DNA of 64,000 nucleotides from Paramarasmius palmivorus. Lineage: Eukaryota; Basidiomycota; Agaricomycetes; Agaricales; Marasmiaceae. Both the position numbers and the translations under genes were made by a program. Shown here one piece after another: positions 36,066-47,403 of the stretch. The first letter of the stretch is position 1. Every line of letters begins with the position of its first letter. The stretch covers positions 62,001 to 126,000 of the forward strand of contig JAYKXP010000127.1 in the NCBI GenBank assembly GCA_037176845.1, read 5' to 3'. The notes below the pieces were generated by a model. That model did not search any database. It saw only the letters and a program-made list of their open reading frames with translations, and was not told where the DNA came from.

Positions 36066-37688
36066 GTGGCACCTGTGATGGATCCAAGCACCAGCGCCGT
36101 TCTATCCGTCGACTTGAATGCAGTAATCAACGATCTCATCCTTACGAACGATGTACCGACTGAGCAACAATCAAGTGAGATCAAGGGCGCTTTGCGGTCC
36201 TTGAAGGACGTACTGCGCGATACCAATAACACCATTGCCGACCTTCAGGCGTCTCTTCAGCTTCTAGAACAACAAAGGGATGCCCTCGGGTCAACGATAT
36301 CGGATTGCCAGCGTATATTCCATCCCATGCGAGGGTTACCACCTTGTGTACTACTGGTCATCTTTGACCATTACATCGAAGATCTCATCTCTAGTATCGA
36401 TCAAGTCTACATCCGTGATACCTTGGATCCTCGAAACGTAGACACCCCCTGGAAGCTGGGTCAAGTTTGCCATCGTTGGCGACGCCTGGCTTTGCAGACC
36501 CCGACATTGTGGACAAGGGTTGGAGCTCAGCTCCCCTCGTCCATGCCCTCCGGTGCTCTTCAAAGAATGCGCCAGCGTCTTCTGGTTCAGATTTGGCGCA
36601 CCAGTGGTTTGCCTATCACCATTTCGTTGGAGACCGAGTGCTCCGCGGCCACTGTCATCCCATTCCTCGCTGGAATTGCCTCTCACTCCGAATATATCGT
36701 CAACCTACGAGTCGTCTCGACAGCGGATACTTTTGGAGTCCTACACTCTCTATCCCACATGGTTCAAGGACATTTACCTTCTTTGGAGTCCTTCACGATT
36801 GATATCGGAGAGGTCGCTGGCCAGCTTGCCCCGATGTTGGTTAAACCACCGACTATTACTGGTTTCTCCAATGCTCCTCGGCTCCGCGAAATCATCATCT
36901 ATGGTGATACGAGCGACCTTGCGTCCATCATTACCCTTCCCTGGGAGCAAATTGTACGGTACCGAAGCTGCTTAGAGGTGTCTCCTGGCGCAGTGTTGGG
37001 AACACCCTATGGGGTCATTGAAAACATGACCCGACTAGTTGAGTTTTCTGACCGACGTATGATTTCAGCAAACGCAGTCGAGATGGATCGTACCATTCGG
37101 CCCATGACTCTCGACTCCCTCCAGATGTTGTCTATCTCGACCAATGTTAGCGGAGCCCGAACAATCGGCGAGCTACTTAGACACATCACCCTGCCCAATC
37201 TTCGCGATTTTCGCATAGTAGCGGTAGAGGAACTTGACGAGCTCTACTCGTTCCTCGGCCGCCACTCACAATCTCTGACCTCGTTCACTCTCTTTCCCCT
37301 GGAGCTGGATCTTGTCGTTAGAGGGCAGATGTTCCTAAGGTCCCTTGGATCTCTACCGAACCTTTGTTCACTCACAGCGCATTATGCCCCACAAACTGTT
37401 GTTGATGCCTTGGCAGAAGTGGACAATGACAGCGATAGACCTGTTATTGTCCCATTGCTCAGGACCTTGACGTTTCGAAACGGTATTACTCTGGAGGATG
37501 ATGCACGCTTCATTGCCATGATTGAAGCGAGGCTGGACCATGGTTTGCGTAGGCTGGCTCTGACCAGTGACATCGTGTCTTCACATCTTGATGCGGCCAC
37601 AATTGGATATTTTACGAACTGTCTCAGTGGAGATGAGTTCTTGTTCGAGGAGGTGGAGAGTTCATTGTTTATAGAGTATGATACCTGA
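36066..37688 (+). CDS. F-box-type protein with leucine-rich C-terminus, intronless
   Basis: One uninterrupted exon of 540 residues. The start may be 36066 (MAPVMDPSTS) or 36078. A coiled coil (LKDVLRDTNNTIADLQ, LLEQQRDALGSTISDCQ) precedes the F-box-like core LPPCVLLVIFDHYIEDLI, then WKLGQVCHRWRRLALQTPTL. The VCHRWRRLAL...TPTLWT motif is the hallmark of the very large Agaricomycete F-box family. The remaining 400 residues are irregular leucine-rich segments (LPSLESFTIDIGEVAG, LPNLRDFRIVAVEELD). It would act as a substrate adaptor of an SCF ubiquitin ligase, with Skp1 as partner. Substrates are unknown and such families expand freely, so it may be non-essential. Confidence 0.8.
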   Translation: MAPVMDPSTSAVLSVDLNAVINDLILTNDVPTEQQSSEIKGALRSLKDVLRDTNNTIADLQASLQLLEQQRDALGSTISDCQRIFHPMRGLPPCVLLVIFDHYIEDLISSIDQVYIRDTLDPRNVDTPWKLGQVCHRWRRLALQTPTLWTRVGAQLPSSMPSGALQRMRQRLLVQIWRTSGLPITISLETECSAATVIPFLAGIASHSEYIVNLRVVSTADTFGVLHSLSHMVQGHLPSLESFTIDIGEVAGQLAPMLVKPPTITGFSNAPRLREIIIYGDTSDLASIITLPWEQIVRYRSCLEVSPGAVLGTPYGVIENMTRLVEFSDRRMISANAVEMDRTIRPMTLDSLQMLSISTNVSGARTIGELLRHITLPNLRDFRIVAVEELDELYSFLGRHSQSLTSFTLFPLELDLVVRGQMFLRSLGSLPNLCSLTAHYAPQTVVDALAEVDNDSDRPVIVPLLRTLTFRNGITLEDDARFIAMIEARLDHGLRRLALTSDIVSSHLDAATIGYFTNCLSGDEFLFEEVESSLFIEYDT

Positions 37689-37848
37689 GATTCGCCGAGA
37701 GTATACTTCATTGTTACGAGCTACATTCACACCTACTGCTTAATGATCACGTGCTGTTATGTGGCAACCAAAGCCTCCCCAGGTCATAGTAAATGTAATA
37801 CGCGTCCAATGACCTTACAATGGATGGATCTCCGCTTCTTTTATTCCA

Positions 37849-37858
37849 TCCATATAAA
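37849..37858 (+). promoter_or_regulatory. TATA-like box of the second MPQ-type gene
   Basis: CATATAAAAG lies about 70 bp upstream of the ATG at 37921, a plausible core-promoter distance. Confidence 0.4.
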
Positions 37859-37920
37859 AGAAGGGCTTGCTCTATCATGGGTTTGGTTCATCATCACATA
37901 CATAACATACTTTGTCAATC

Positions 37921-39641
37921 ATGCCTCAAATTTTTTCTCGAACCAACCCCTTCATCGACGCCATTTTGCGCCTCCCAACACTGGGACCGGGATCTCTCAC
38001 AGGTCGGCAATCTCCAGGAGCAATGTCGCTTCAACAAGGGCCATCGCTTGAGGACCCTCGTTCATCTTCCATACTATCTAGGTATGTTGCGAGTTCTATT
38101 TTCACCAGTCGCTTCACTGACAGTGACTCATAGGAACTCACAGACAACGTTGTCAGGAAACCCGGCGAACTTAGATGTTCCCAGTACTACAGCCAATGAT
38201 CATACTAGCGCAAACGGGTTTCAACGAGAGGATAGCACTGAAGAGGACGAGCGGACAATTTCCGAGCTTCTTGCGTATGTCAGACGATTATTCTGTCGAT
38301 CGACTCTACTCACCGAATCTAGGTACCACAAGACTAGAAGGTCCAGGAAACACACAAAACGAGCATCCAAAGGCGCCTATCGTACTGTTGCTACTGCCAC
38401 CAGGAACAAGGCATTTCGTCAAGTAGTATGTACACCCTCTTAACAGGCATCAACGTTTTGTTGCTCACAGCCATCCCTTTGTACAGGAAGCCGCTGCGTC
38501 CGACCATACCCAAAACAGCGCAAGGTCGTGAATAAACCGTTTTACACGTTATGGTTCTCTCAAGCTTCTCGTGGACCGCTGGAACGGCCACCTCAGCATG
38601 ACCGGATAGAGGGGTTGCACGACCAGCACCTTTTCGTTCATGTTGATCTCGACGCGTTGGATATGTCTGGGGCCACGGACATCTGGAACTCGTCCAAACA
38701 CTATATGGTCCTATATAGTGGAAATAGTCGTATAGACCAGATAGCTCACCTGGGCTCTATATATTCGCCCCCTAACTATCAGAGGGAGTGGTGCAACTAT
38801 CTGCGACTATCGCAGACTATATAGTACGTCGTGGAACCGAATCAAGCCGGTGGTACGGCATCGATTTCCTCATTTTGCCCTGCTCCGAGCGCCTTGATTG
38901 GCCAACAGCTTTTCGCGTCCGCACGCCATGAAATCGTCCATCCCCTCGATTGCTAGCATTCCCCCAGGCCTTAGTATCATTCAACGTATCTGATAATTGT
39001 ATGGAAGTTGTATGATCATTCGTTCAGATTGTCTACTAAAGGTTATTACAGTATTCAACTTCGATCTACTTGATATATATGCTACGACACTATCCGACAA
39101 CAGGCGGCGCCTTGGGAGTGGACCTTAAGTGGACGAGGGAAAAAGGAGTGCATGTGTGACTCGTACGTCGGGCAGCTTTTATACATACAATAAACTAACA
39201 AGGGTACTGCAGGAGAATGTACAGAGAACTTTGAAGTACCGACCATAACACCTCTCGGCAAATCGACCGTTTCTGACACGGAGTTACACCTCGTCTATAT
39301 AGCACTATATAGTCAGATGAATTTCCAACGAAAACCCAGTCCTGCAATACCTCCGTAATAAGGTGCGCATGTGCTACTATCCAGACTATCGCTCTATCCT
39401 GACTATATAGAAAGGGCCGTACTATTTGAGAAATATCAGGTTCCAGATGGATCTTGGCGCCTTCATAACTATTTGGACTTGGACTGCGACATCCCAGCGC
39501 TGGGACCTCGTCACTCCTGGTCAGTATCACCGATGGGTAAACGATGAAAGATACGTGCTAAAGATCAACCGCTGTTTCGAACCGGCATGGGTTAAAAGCA
39601 AGACGCTACCCATTGAAGATGCCCGTCTCCGGTCAGCTTGA
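37921..39641 (+). pseudogene. Copy 2 of the 28.5-kb orphan, broken by an inserted element
   Basis: The ATG at 37921 gives MPQIFSRTNPFIDAILRLPT, matching the MPQVF...RLPTL start of copy 1. Ordered-domain blocks follow in the same order: KVVNKPFYTLWFSQ, then DQHLFVHVDLDAL, and after the element FITIWTWTATSQRW, then YVLKINRCFEPAWV, with a stop near 39639-39641. Between the third and fourth blocks copy 1 has only about ten residues. Here about 700 bp with inverted terminal repeats (38711-39410) intervene, introducing stops. Unless the insert is spliced out, the protein is lost. Additional exon boundaries (38080-38140, 38425-38490) are approximate. Confidence 0.65.
38711..39410. mobile_element. 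700-bp element with imperfect terminal inverted repeats
   Basis: The left end starts CTATATAGTGGAAATAG and the right end, read on the other strand, starts CTATATAGTCAGGATAG. Similarity continues for about 35 bp with the spaced ATAG and GATAG words. Additional internal copies of CTATATAG occur near 38814 and 39292-39309. No transposase frame is present, so it is a MITE-like non-autonomous element. The exact terminal base and target duplication are not clear. Confidence 0.6.
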
Positions 39642-40071
39642 ACCTACAAATGCAGCCAAACGCAGCCTTCCACTAGCTACTCAATGACATATGCTTCGCG
39701 ATCGAATTCACTGTACATTTATATACGACCTTACTTGACTGCGAAATGTCTTGATAGTGCCGACTATCATGTTGATTTACTCTTGAACGTGTTTAGGAGC
39801 CATCGGAATCACCTTCACAGAAAACCTTGCCATCAAGAATGTAGTTATTCAAGTTGGGCGTGTAAGTATGTTTCGCATCCAGGCTGAGCTCTCTCTCGCT
39901 GCCGTCTCTGGAGGCCTTTGCTACAGTTAGGTTCGCCGAGGTGGTAGATACTTGTGGTTCAAAACCCGAGAGCTTTCATTACAGCATATTTACTACATCT
40001 AATACAAGAATAAATCTACGCAAATCGGTGGTTGAGATTTCAATGAGTGATGGTAGTATGGAGATCCATTG
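39642..40071. other. Intergenic, no supported gene
   Basis: Nothing recognisable lies between the broken orphan and the decayed RING fragment. Confidence 0.45.
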
Positions 40072-40530
40072 TTAGATAGTTATTGAGACGTAGTTCGCGG
40101 CCGTCACCTGTGACCAAAAGGGTTCCCAAATCTCGTTGAGCTCGTCGTTGTTCCTCGAAGGCGGCGGGGCAGTCTTTCCTCTGACCTTAGCGACCGCGTG
40201 AATCACCTCCTTCATCCTGTAGGCTGTGACACACAGCATGACGCTGGTTGACCTCAAAACGGCAAAGAGGTCAAGATAAAGAGCTTGTACGCGCAAGATA
40301 GGTCGAGTCGTGTGTATGGGAGGTGCACTTGACGTCCCTGGCAATACAAATCCTCTGTGACAATTTCATGGGCATATTACATCGTCATCAGACCTTGCTT
40401 ATCTTCATCGGTCAGGGGGAAAACAAACGTGCGGTCGACCGAAGAATAACGATTCCACTGCGTTTTAATATCATCAAGAACGCTTTGAAACCAGCGGACT
40501 AGCAGACCCTGAGGTTATCTAACATCATGG
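40072..40530 (-). pseudogene. Decayed long-loop RING gene fragment
   Basis: The minus strand reads LLVRWFQSVLDDIKTQWNRY and PLTDEDKQGLM, aligning to LVDWFRTIQEKF and PLTDVERQQIL of the RING copy B loop. It then reads AYRMKEVIHAVAKVRG and IWEPFWSQ, aligning to AYDLKEVVSLVAQV and YWKEFWPN. The zinc-binding cysteine/histidine segments that should flank the loop cannot be found, and frames shift between the blocks. This is a non-functional third member of the 9.4-12.2 kb family. Confidence 0.6.
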
Positions 40531-40939
40531 TTCCCGTAAAGACAAAGGAACGAAAGACAGCCAGCGCTTATTAATATGATTCTCGCTCAGACCGTTGGCC
40601 AAAACCACCGTGACTGTCGCTCAAGCGCTCATCGTTTAACGTTCAACGCTCAACATTCAAGCTTCAAGCTTCGAAGTACAGGTTTTGCTCAGTGCTGTCT
40701 ACTATTTTTTCTCTGGGGATGCAGCGGAGATAGCTGGGTAATCAAACTCTAGCGGTGGAATCAAAACTGTTCGGACTCAGAGCGAACTCAGAGTAGCAAA
40801 AGGTGCATTATGCAGGGTTCAATGATCTTCACATTACCTTGACATTGACTTTGAAGCTCAAAGATCCTTTGAAAAGGGAGATAAATGCATAAAAGGGTCC
40901 TCTACAGCATGATATGGACTCTGTCTATTTCTCTTTCCA

Positions 40940-41386
40940 ATGCGCCGTCCACGTAGCCTACTTCGGATGCTGACCCAAGTTGGGGCGAGTCTTCACCACT
41001 TGACTCGGTACGTTCGTGCCAAATTTAATCAGAAGACGGGTGAGTTTTCTAAGCTACGATTCCAACGTTGATCTAGTCCTTACTTACAGCCGCAAATTTA
41101 AAACAGGATCCCTTCCTGCAGAACCAGACATAGCCATTGTTGAAGTGATGTTAGTTAGATTCCCAAGCGAGGGGTATCAGTTCTATCGCAACGCCCAGCA
41201 GGACATGCTCTGCGCAACTTTGACTAGTGTGTTCACTGTCGCCCCATGCTGCTATTCTTACAATCACTCATTCTACTGCAAGCTATTTTTGACGAAGAAC
41301 CAGAAGAGGTCATTGATTCCAGCTCTGACTCTGTCGAGCCTTCCGATGAGGATTTAGCTAATTCCATGATCTCTGTCCATGTCTGA
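40940..41386 (+). CDS. Small orphan protein, three exons
   Basis: ATG at 40940 (MRRPRSLLRMLTQVGASLHH) is followed by an intron at about 41039-41106. The second exon contains LPAEPDIAIVEVMLVRF and YQFYRNAQQDMLCATL. A second intron (about 41227-41290) leads to an acidic end (IFDEEPEEVIDSSSDS) and a stop at 41384-41386. About 110 residues. A TATA-like GCATAAAAGG near 40886 supports the start. No family recognised. The 41387-41700 stretch downstream holds nothing I can support. Confidence 0.45.
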
Positions 41387-41705
41387 CGACAGGTGCGAGC
41401 ATTGTTCACATTTGCATTCCTTCCACTGAAGAAGCCCTGACAGTAACAGCGATGACTGAATTATCTTACATTAGATTCGATACATGTATAACGTTTAATG
41501 TACAAAATCGAGTTCGAGTTCTATTGTAAAGGTCCAGCATGCAACCCCCTTGTCAACCTAGGTGAAGAAGAGTCAGAAATCAATCGGGATACCAGAAACA
41601 AGACGCTAACACGTACAGTTGAGTTGAATTCACTCCAGACTCCAACAGCGAAGCTTCGAAGCCCTCTGGGTTGATGTCCGAACGACCTTGAATAGCCTTC
41701 ATCGA

Positions 41706-42320
41706 CTACATGGCAGCAGAGATTTCGGGGATCAACAAGTACGCATGATTGCCCGAACAAGATCTATATAGTCTGAACCAATTCATTAGACCGTGCTCCT
41801 CGTCGCGGTAAGAAGTGGGATAAACATAACTACAGTAGAGGTAGCTCTGCGAGTCCGTTCTATGAGGAGAAAGGAGTGTGTGATTTGAATGGCAAGTCGG
41901 TCCAGTCGGTTGAACTTCCTGAGTTCTGATAATCAGATGAAAAGGAAGAGATTTGTCGGCATAAAACCAACTCACGAGTAAACCACCGTCGTCGTAAGGA
42001 ACGCCTCTACTAAAAGTAGACAAGCAATATCACGGAGAGTGAACCGGATATCGACCAACAGCGCATCAAAAAAGAGGACGTTGCGAGATTGTCCACTAGG
42101 AGCTTGTTTTGGAGCACCTGGGATACATGTTTGAGTACCAGATCATATGCGAAGAACGGGACCTACATACCTTGACCCTGAGAGCGTATCGACTTCTCAA
42201 TGATGTCCCATTGACATTGATTCCTGGGCTCTGCTTTTCTCGCCCAGGCTAGCGCTGATCTAAGCCGTAGTTGGGTTCGTTGATTGGTGTCATGGTAGAC
42301 CTATTCGACCTCGAGTGCTG
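41706..42320 (-). CDS. Possible hydrophobic orphan fragment
   Basis: The minus strand holds short frames that splice plausibly: PRNQCQWDIIEKSIRSQGQ, an intron (about 42112-42170), then QSRNVLFFDALLVDIRF and a hydrophobic helix DIACLLLVEAFLTTTVVYS. Neither a start nor an end is clear. It may belong with the remnant upstream on the same strand at 42.4-44.0 kb. Function unknown. Confidence 0.25.
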
Positions 42321-42399
42321 GTGAATTGAACCCTTCATGCCCTAGCAGCTAGCTCCAAGAAAATGCGGTGCTTGATAGAGGAGCTGCACGATGAGCGGC

Positions 42400-43974
42400 T
42401 CATGTTGTCTTCCCTGGCCTCCCCCTTTTGCACGTCATGCTGGGTAGGGATGTAGGCGACAGCAGGGTGGGAGGATGTGTATCCTTTGAGCTCTCGGGGT
42501 ACAGTGCGAGGAACGCAGCTTCGAATTCTCCAAGTGGTGTTTCTCCAAGATTCGGCTGCTCTTGTTCTTCATCGACCCCACCTACCCAATACACGGTATC
42601 AAAGCCTTTGAAACTGCCCGCGCTCTCCAAAAACTTCGTCAGCCAGCGTTCCTTTGCCGGATTGTGCGAGACAAATATACCGCGATACCTCAAGTCTGAT
42701 ATGAGCAAGGGATGCTTCTCCATCATCACGAGGCACATAGAAGCGCTGCATTGACCTTTGTAGACGACCTAGGAATTGCGTGAGTACCTAATACACAAGA
42801 ACAACATAGAGTGAGACCTACCGGAACGATACACAGGAGCGCTTTCAAAGCGCTTTTTGGCGAGTAACGAGCGTGCTGGCATACTGAGCCATGGTCGTGT
42901 TGAATTGTCTATGCAGATATGCAAGGGTATATCGAGCTAGACAGGGAAGATGTACCATTAGCCCACTAGGAACATCCTAAGCAGTCTCTACCGCCTCGGA
43001 TGCACCTGTGAGTCTACGGGTCTAGCCATAGAGGCTGAAGTTTAAGACCTGTGTATAAGTACTCGATACAACGGTAAAAATGTCGCTCACGTACCTATAA
43101 CCGGGTGCACATATTTTACTCTCTGACTTCGGCCTTGTCCTTGTAGAGCTGGTCTGGACGAATAAAAGAGACACTGAGATATCAGCCGCTGACGCGGCTC
43201 GCGAAACTGGGGAACTAAAACCCAAGTATTCGGGAGCTGTATAGCCAGCGTATTCTAGTGTGCTTGGGTGTCTTCATCCGCCCTACACGGGTAAATGAAC
43301 ACGTCGAGCCGGGGAGAGAATGGGAAGGGCAAGGTGAAATGACGCGAGGAACGATGTGAAGGTTGATAATCGGTATACGACGGGCTTCATATGCTCTTTT
43401 CCAATTCGAGGACACCCATATTCTACACCTGAGAACCCAACCAACTAAACCAATCCCCCATAGGTCCCGGAGACGACGTATCACGCTGCTTGCGCAACTT
43501 TAGCTTCGTCTCCTCTCCTGCCTCTCGGAACCACTGGATGCATCCTTTGTAATACCGCCTTTGAATTCGGAGCAAGGAAAACAATGTTCAGGTCCTGGGT
43601 TTGGCTCCGAACGGATACGATTGCGAGTGTTAATATAGGCTGCGGAAAGGATGCTGATGCGTGTGCTTAACCTTGAAGTTTGAAGGTAGAATAGCGTTGT
43701 TGGATGGGACGATGACGCTAGGGCTCTAAGCATACGGGATATGGAGAAGAGTGTGGTAGTTGAGGAGGGAGATGGATAGGAATGGTTGAGTCGGGGATGC
43801 AGAGTGGTTGAACGCGAGCGTGGAAGGCAGAGGAATCGATGGATTCTGTAGGCCAGTCTTGAGAAGATATCTATGTCGACAAAACATAGCGTTGAGGAGC
43901 CAAAGGTAAGGGGACGACAGAAAGCTTCGAGTCAGCGGATTGAATCGGGGAATGTGCTCGATATGCTTGTCCAT
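42400..43974 (-). pseudogene. Poorly resolved orphan gene or gene remnant
   Basis: The best frame is at the 3' end (42400-42738: MMEKHPLLISDLRYRGIFVS, then WLTKFLESAGSFKGFDTVYW, ending GRPGKTT). Upstream, isolated pieces such as QDLNIVFLAPNSKAVLQRM and LEYAGYTAPEYLGF lie in different frames with stops between them. Some may be exons. The pattern fits a decayed gene, and I recognise no family. The tract 43975-44772 holds no supported gene. Confidence 0.3.
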
Positions 43975-44772
43975 GTTCCTGCGTTCGGTACCGTTGGACT
44001 AGGAAGCTGGAGACAAAAGTTTTTTCAGCTACAGTAGATGGCCAAAATGAATAGACGTCTGCGTACCTATCATGTTGAAGAGCCCGAGTCGTGTTATGAT
44101 GGATGTAACATTATGGACAAGGAATGCGAAGCGGTCGGGCGATGGACAAGTTGTCGGCACCAAGTTGTCGGCACGTGCGGTCCATGGACTCACCGACATC
44201 ACCGGCTTCAACCTTTCTCTCCTTCCCCTTCTCTCCTCCTCTCCTTCTTGCGTCCTCCATCTCTGATTCGTAGCAGCCTCAATTCTGCAGTATTACGCTG
44301 CTCCATCTCTTGTGGCGAAAGGCGAAACTCGGTACTTGCCTCTATGTATGTGCTGAATTTTCATTTTCCCGTTTCTCACACTAATCACCAAATTTCGCAT
44401 CGTCCCAAAAGAGGTTGGCTTCAATTGTGGACCAATATGGACCAACATGTGTCGATATTATGTACACGTTCATGGAAATTGATGGACTCTCTGTATCTTT
44501 CTCCCCGTCTTCCCAAGCCGTTCAGTTGCTGGCCTTCCCGATTCCTTGGCCATAGCAATTCTATATCGTTTTTGGATGTGCAAGAAGACGCGAGTAGAGC
44601 CAGAAACTGGAGTTGGAGAGCAAAGAGAGGTTCTTGGTGAGACTGGATGCGAGAAAAGTCGGGGTATGTCTGCTAAGTTTGTCGTGACCATCCATTGATC
44701 CTCGTTAGATGTCAACAATTTATCTACAAGGCAGTCTGAAAAGGAAACGCGAGGGTTGCTGAGTACCGCAAG

Positions 44773-46277
44773 ATGTCCAGGTGTGTTTCACAGAACACTA
44801 TGCTCAACATTTTGACCGATGAGCTACTGTTCTAGACCGATCCATTGAAAAAAAGCTCCCTGTCGAAGTGATTCATGAAATCTTCTCCTACCTCCTCGAC
44901 CCTCAAGAGGTGACAATATTTTGTCTCTCTTCACCTTTTCTTCTCGAATGTGGCCTGTCGACCTCCCACCTACCTCTACAAAAGCAGGAACAACAGAACA
45001 TCGTTATAAAATCCGAAACTAGCAGCCTTACAACCCGCCAAATTGGCGCCGTACGCGCGTTACTGATAATTGGACGCGTTATGGACCTGGATATCACGAT
45101 CGGAGAGCACATCGGCCCACTCCTCTCTCTCCTCAGCATACATTCGGAGTCCCTTCAGAAGTTGAAAATACACTGTGCACATAGGAACGACGACGTAAAC
45201 GAGAGTGGATGTCCAGTTCGGGAAGCTCCTACATTCCCAGCACGGCTTCTCAAAGGGGATGCTCCAAGCCTTCGGCACCTCTCTATCATCGTACCTCTGG
45301 CGTCGGAACTTTGGTTTCAGTCCATCAGTTCAGTTTCTCAGCGCCTATCGTCCTTGACGATTCACAATTGTGCGGAGTCCGAGCTACACCTTCCATCATT
45401 AGAAGAGTTCGTATCCTGTCTTAGCCAGGCATCTTCCCTAGAGTCTCTGACTCTTGTGGGTTGCCTTCCCCATGCTGTCCACATTCAACCCCCAACCACA
45501 CTGTCTACCCTGCCTACCCTGTCCTCTCTCACCATCAAGGGCGCACGTGTGCAGGATATATCTTCCCTCATGGCGGCACTCGCATTGCCTGCCTTGAGCA
45601 GCATCTTTTTCATATGTAGCCTGGAGCTGCGCGAGCATCGATCACACTCTACCGTTGTAGGAGCGATCAGCCGTTTGGTCAGATCCATACCGGGACGACT
45701 TCGTACGGGGGATACGATGCAATTCGGCTTGTTTCGAACACAAGATACGGAACCAGATGATTACTTGCGGCTCCGGTTGGGACGTCTGTATCGAAGAGGC
45801 ACAGCTGACGATAGCGAAGACCAAGATCATATCATCCATCTACGCCTCGAAATCCTCTTTCAGACTCACATGGGTTCGTTTGACGATGACCCACTGTCAC
45901 CTGCGAGTTTGGCTGTAACCAACAACCTATCCTTAACGAAGTTGAAACAGCTTCATATTCACGGTTCTATCGTTGGGACGAAGATCCTGGAGCCAATTCT
46001 TTGCCTCACCCCCGAGTTGGAATCTATATACGCTATTAATGGATGTTTAACAGCCGTTACTGCCGTACTCATGAGTAAAATGGGTGCTATTTCTTTGCCT
46101 CATTTCCAAAGGTTGCAGATTGCTAGGCAGCCATTCTCTAACCTCGTCTCGCTGAAAGACTACCTGCAGTGGAGGAAGAAGAAAGGCCTTCAATTAAAAG
46201 AACTCATCATCGGTCGTGACTGTGATGACTGTTACCTCGCCCTTGGATCCTACGTTCAAGACGTAGTACTCTTGTGA
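44773..46277 (+). CDS. F-box-type protein with leucine-rich C-terminus
   Basis: A mini-exon (MSR, from 44773) spliced over about 53 bp joins YRSIEKKLPVEVIHEIFSYL, a good F-box core (LPVEVIHEIFSYLLDP). The rest (about 450 residues, one exon to the stop 46275-46277) has leucine-rich segments such as LSSLTIHNCAESELHLPSL, LPTLSSLTIKGARVQDI and LTKLKQLHIHG. This is the plan of fungal F-box/LRR-like SCF adaptors. Downstream, 46278-46440 contains an extra short frame (IEEFLDYGDEQSTETFLV) that might be a further exon if the stop is spliced out. The gene differs from the 36-kb F-box gene in both F-box position and the lack of an N-terminal coiled coil. Confidence 0.7.
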
Positions 46278-46954
46278 TGCTTCCCGGCGTCTTGGCAGTG
46301 AGTGTATACTTCCTCAGCGAGTCATCTCTAACGGGATCTACAGAGACCCAGCGATTTTGGATATTAGAACCATCGAAGAATTTCTTGATTACGGTGATGA
46401 GCAGTCGACGGAGACTTTCTTGGTTGCAATGGTGAGTAATAACCAGATGGTCACCGCCTCTGAGTTAGGGCTGATTGTTATTGAAAGGTATCTCTCAATA
46501 TGTGAGTACCAACCCCGCAAAGCACGAGTACCTTTCTTGACATATTGCGGTGAGTACTTTCTGCCGGTAATAGAAGCCGCTTTGTTGACAGGCCTGTAGC
46601 ACTGAGTCTCCGGGGTGGCTAGCGCCATTAGTATTTATACTTGCATGCGTCGGACTGATCTATCAAGGCTTTGTTTTGCATGCTATCGCACCGTCATATG
46701 TTATCGGATTATCATACGCTATCGCTAATATCCGCTATCGAGTTCGTATGTAGCATATCCTCAGCTCCAGTCGAAGGCGTCGGTGGCTGGGATCAGATGT
46801 AAAGTGCACTTAGTATCAACGGGATGGTAGATGGGTAAATTGATACAGGAAGGAAGATTGGAAGAGGAAGTAGATGTATATTGTACCGTTAATACTTGTG
46901 AATGTTGCACCGTCTCTTTCATGACAGGTTTCAAGCGGAACAGTGTTGTTCCGG
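46278..46954. other. Intergenic, no supported gene
   Basis: Apart from a short frame at 46357-46599 that could extend the F-box gene, nothing is supported. Repeated short words (GCTATCG, TATCGCTA) occur around 46680-46745. Confidence 0.45.
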
Positions 46955-47284
46955 CTATTAGTGGCGGTCACAGTGGGCGGTTCATCCCCCGTTTCACTCC
47001 TTGGTTCAAAATTGGATGGGTCGTTTGAAACGAAGATGAATTGTCGGTTCATCGTGACCGACTCATTCTGAAATCCGTTTCTTGGCGGAGGTTTTGAACC
47101 AAAGACATCGTTATATAATTCACTTTCGAGTGAAACGGAACAAAAAAACGGGTTTCAAACAAACAGAGCGCCTCTCGAGGAGCTCTGAAATGGGTTCCGC
47201 TTCAAAATACGATTCGCATTTTGAGCTCATTTGAAACTTATGTCGAATCGCAAGAGAAACACCCATTGTGACCGCCACTATTAG
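46955..47284. mobile_element. 316-bp MITE with 7-bp target duplication
   Basis: The element proper (46962-47277) starts TGGCGGTCACAGTGGGCGG and ends CCCATTGTGACCGCCA, giving inverted termini of about 18-20 bp with few mismatches. Identical CTATTAG heptamers flank it at 46955-46961 and 47278-47284. The interior is rich in GTTTCAAAC-type words and has no coding frame. It lies about 120 bp upstream of the P4-ATPase start. Confidence 0.8.
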
Positions 47285-47403
47285 CTAGATATCCCATTGC
47301 GCCGCAACAAATATCAACCAGACACCGAAGCTGGCGGCACCAACATAAATCGGCGCGGGCAGCAGCAACACGGGCAGCTGTCGCTTCCACATATCGGAGG
47401 GGT

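Noticed and set aside
44038..44640. 200-codon plus-strand frame
   Set aside because: Composition is irregular with no motif. It overlaps other frames and no start or splice support is visible.
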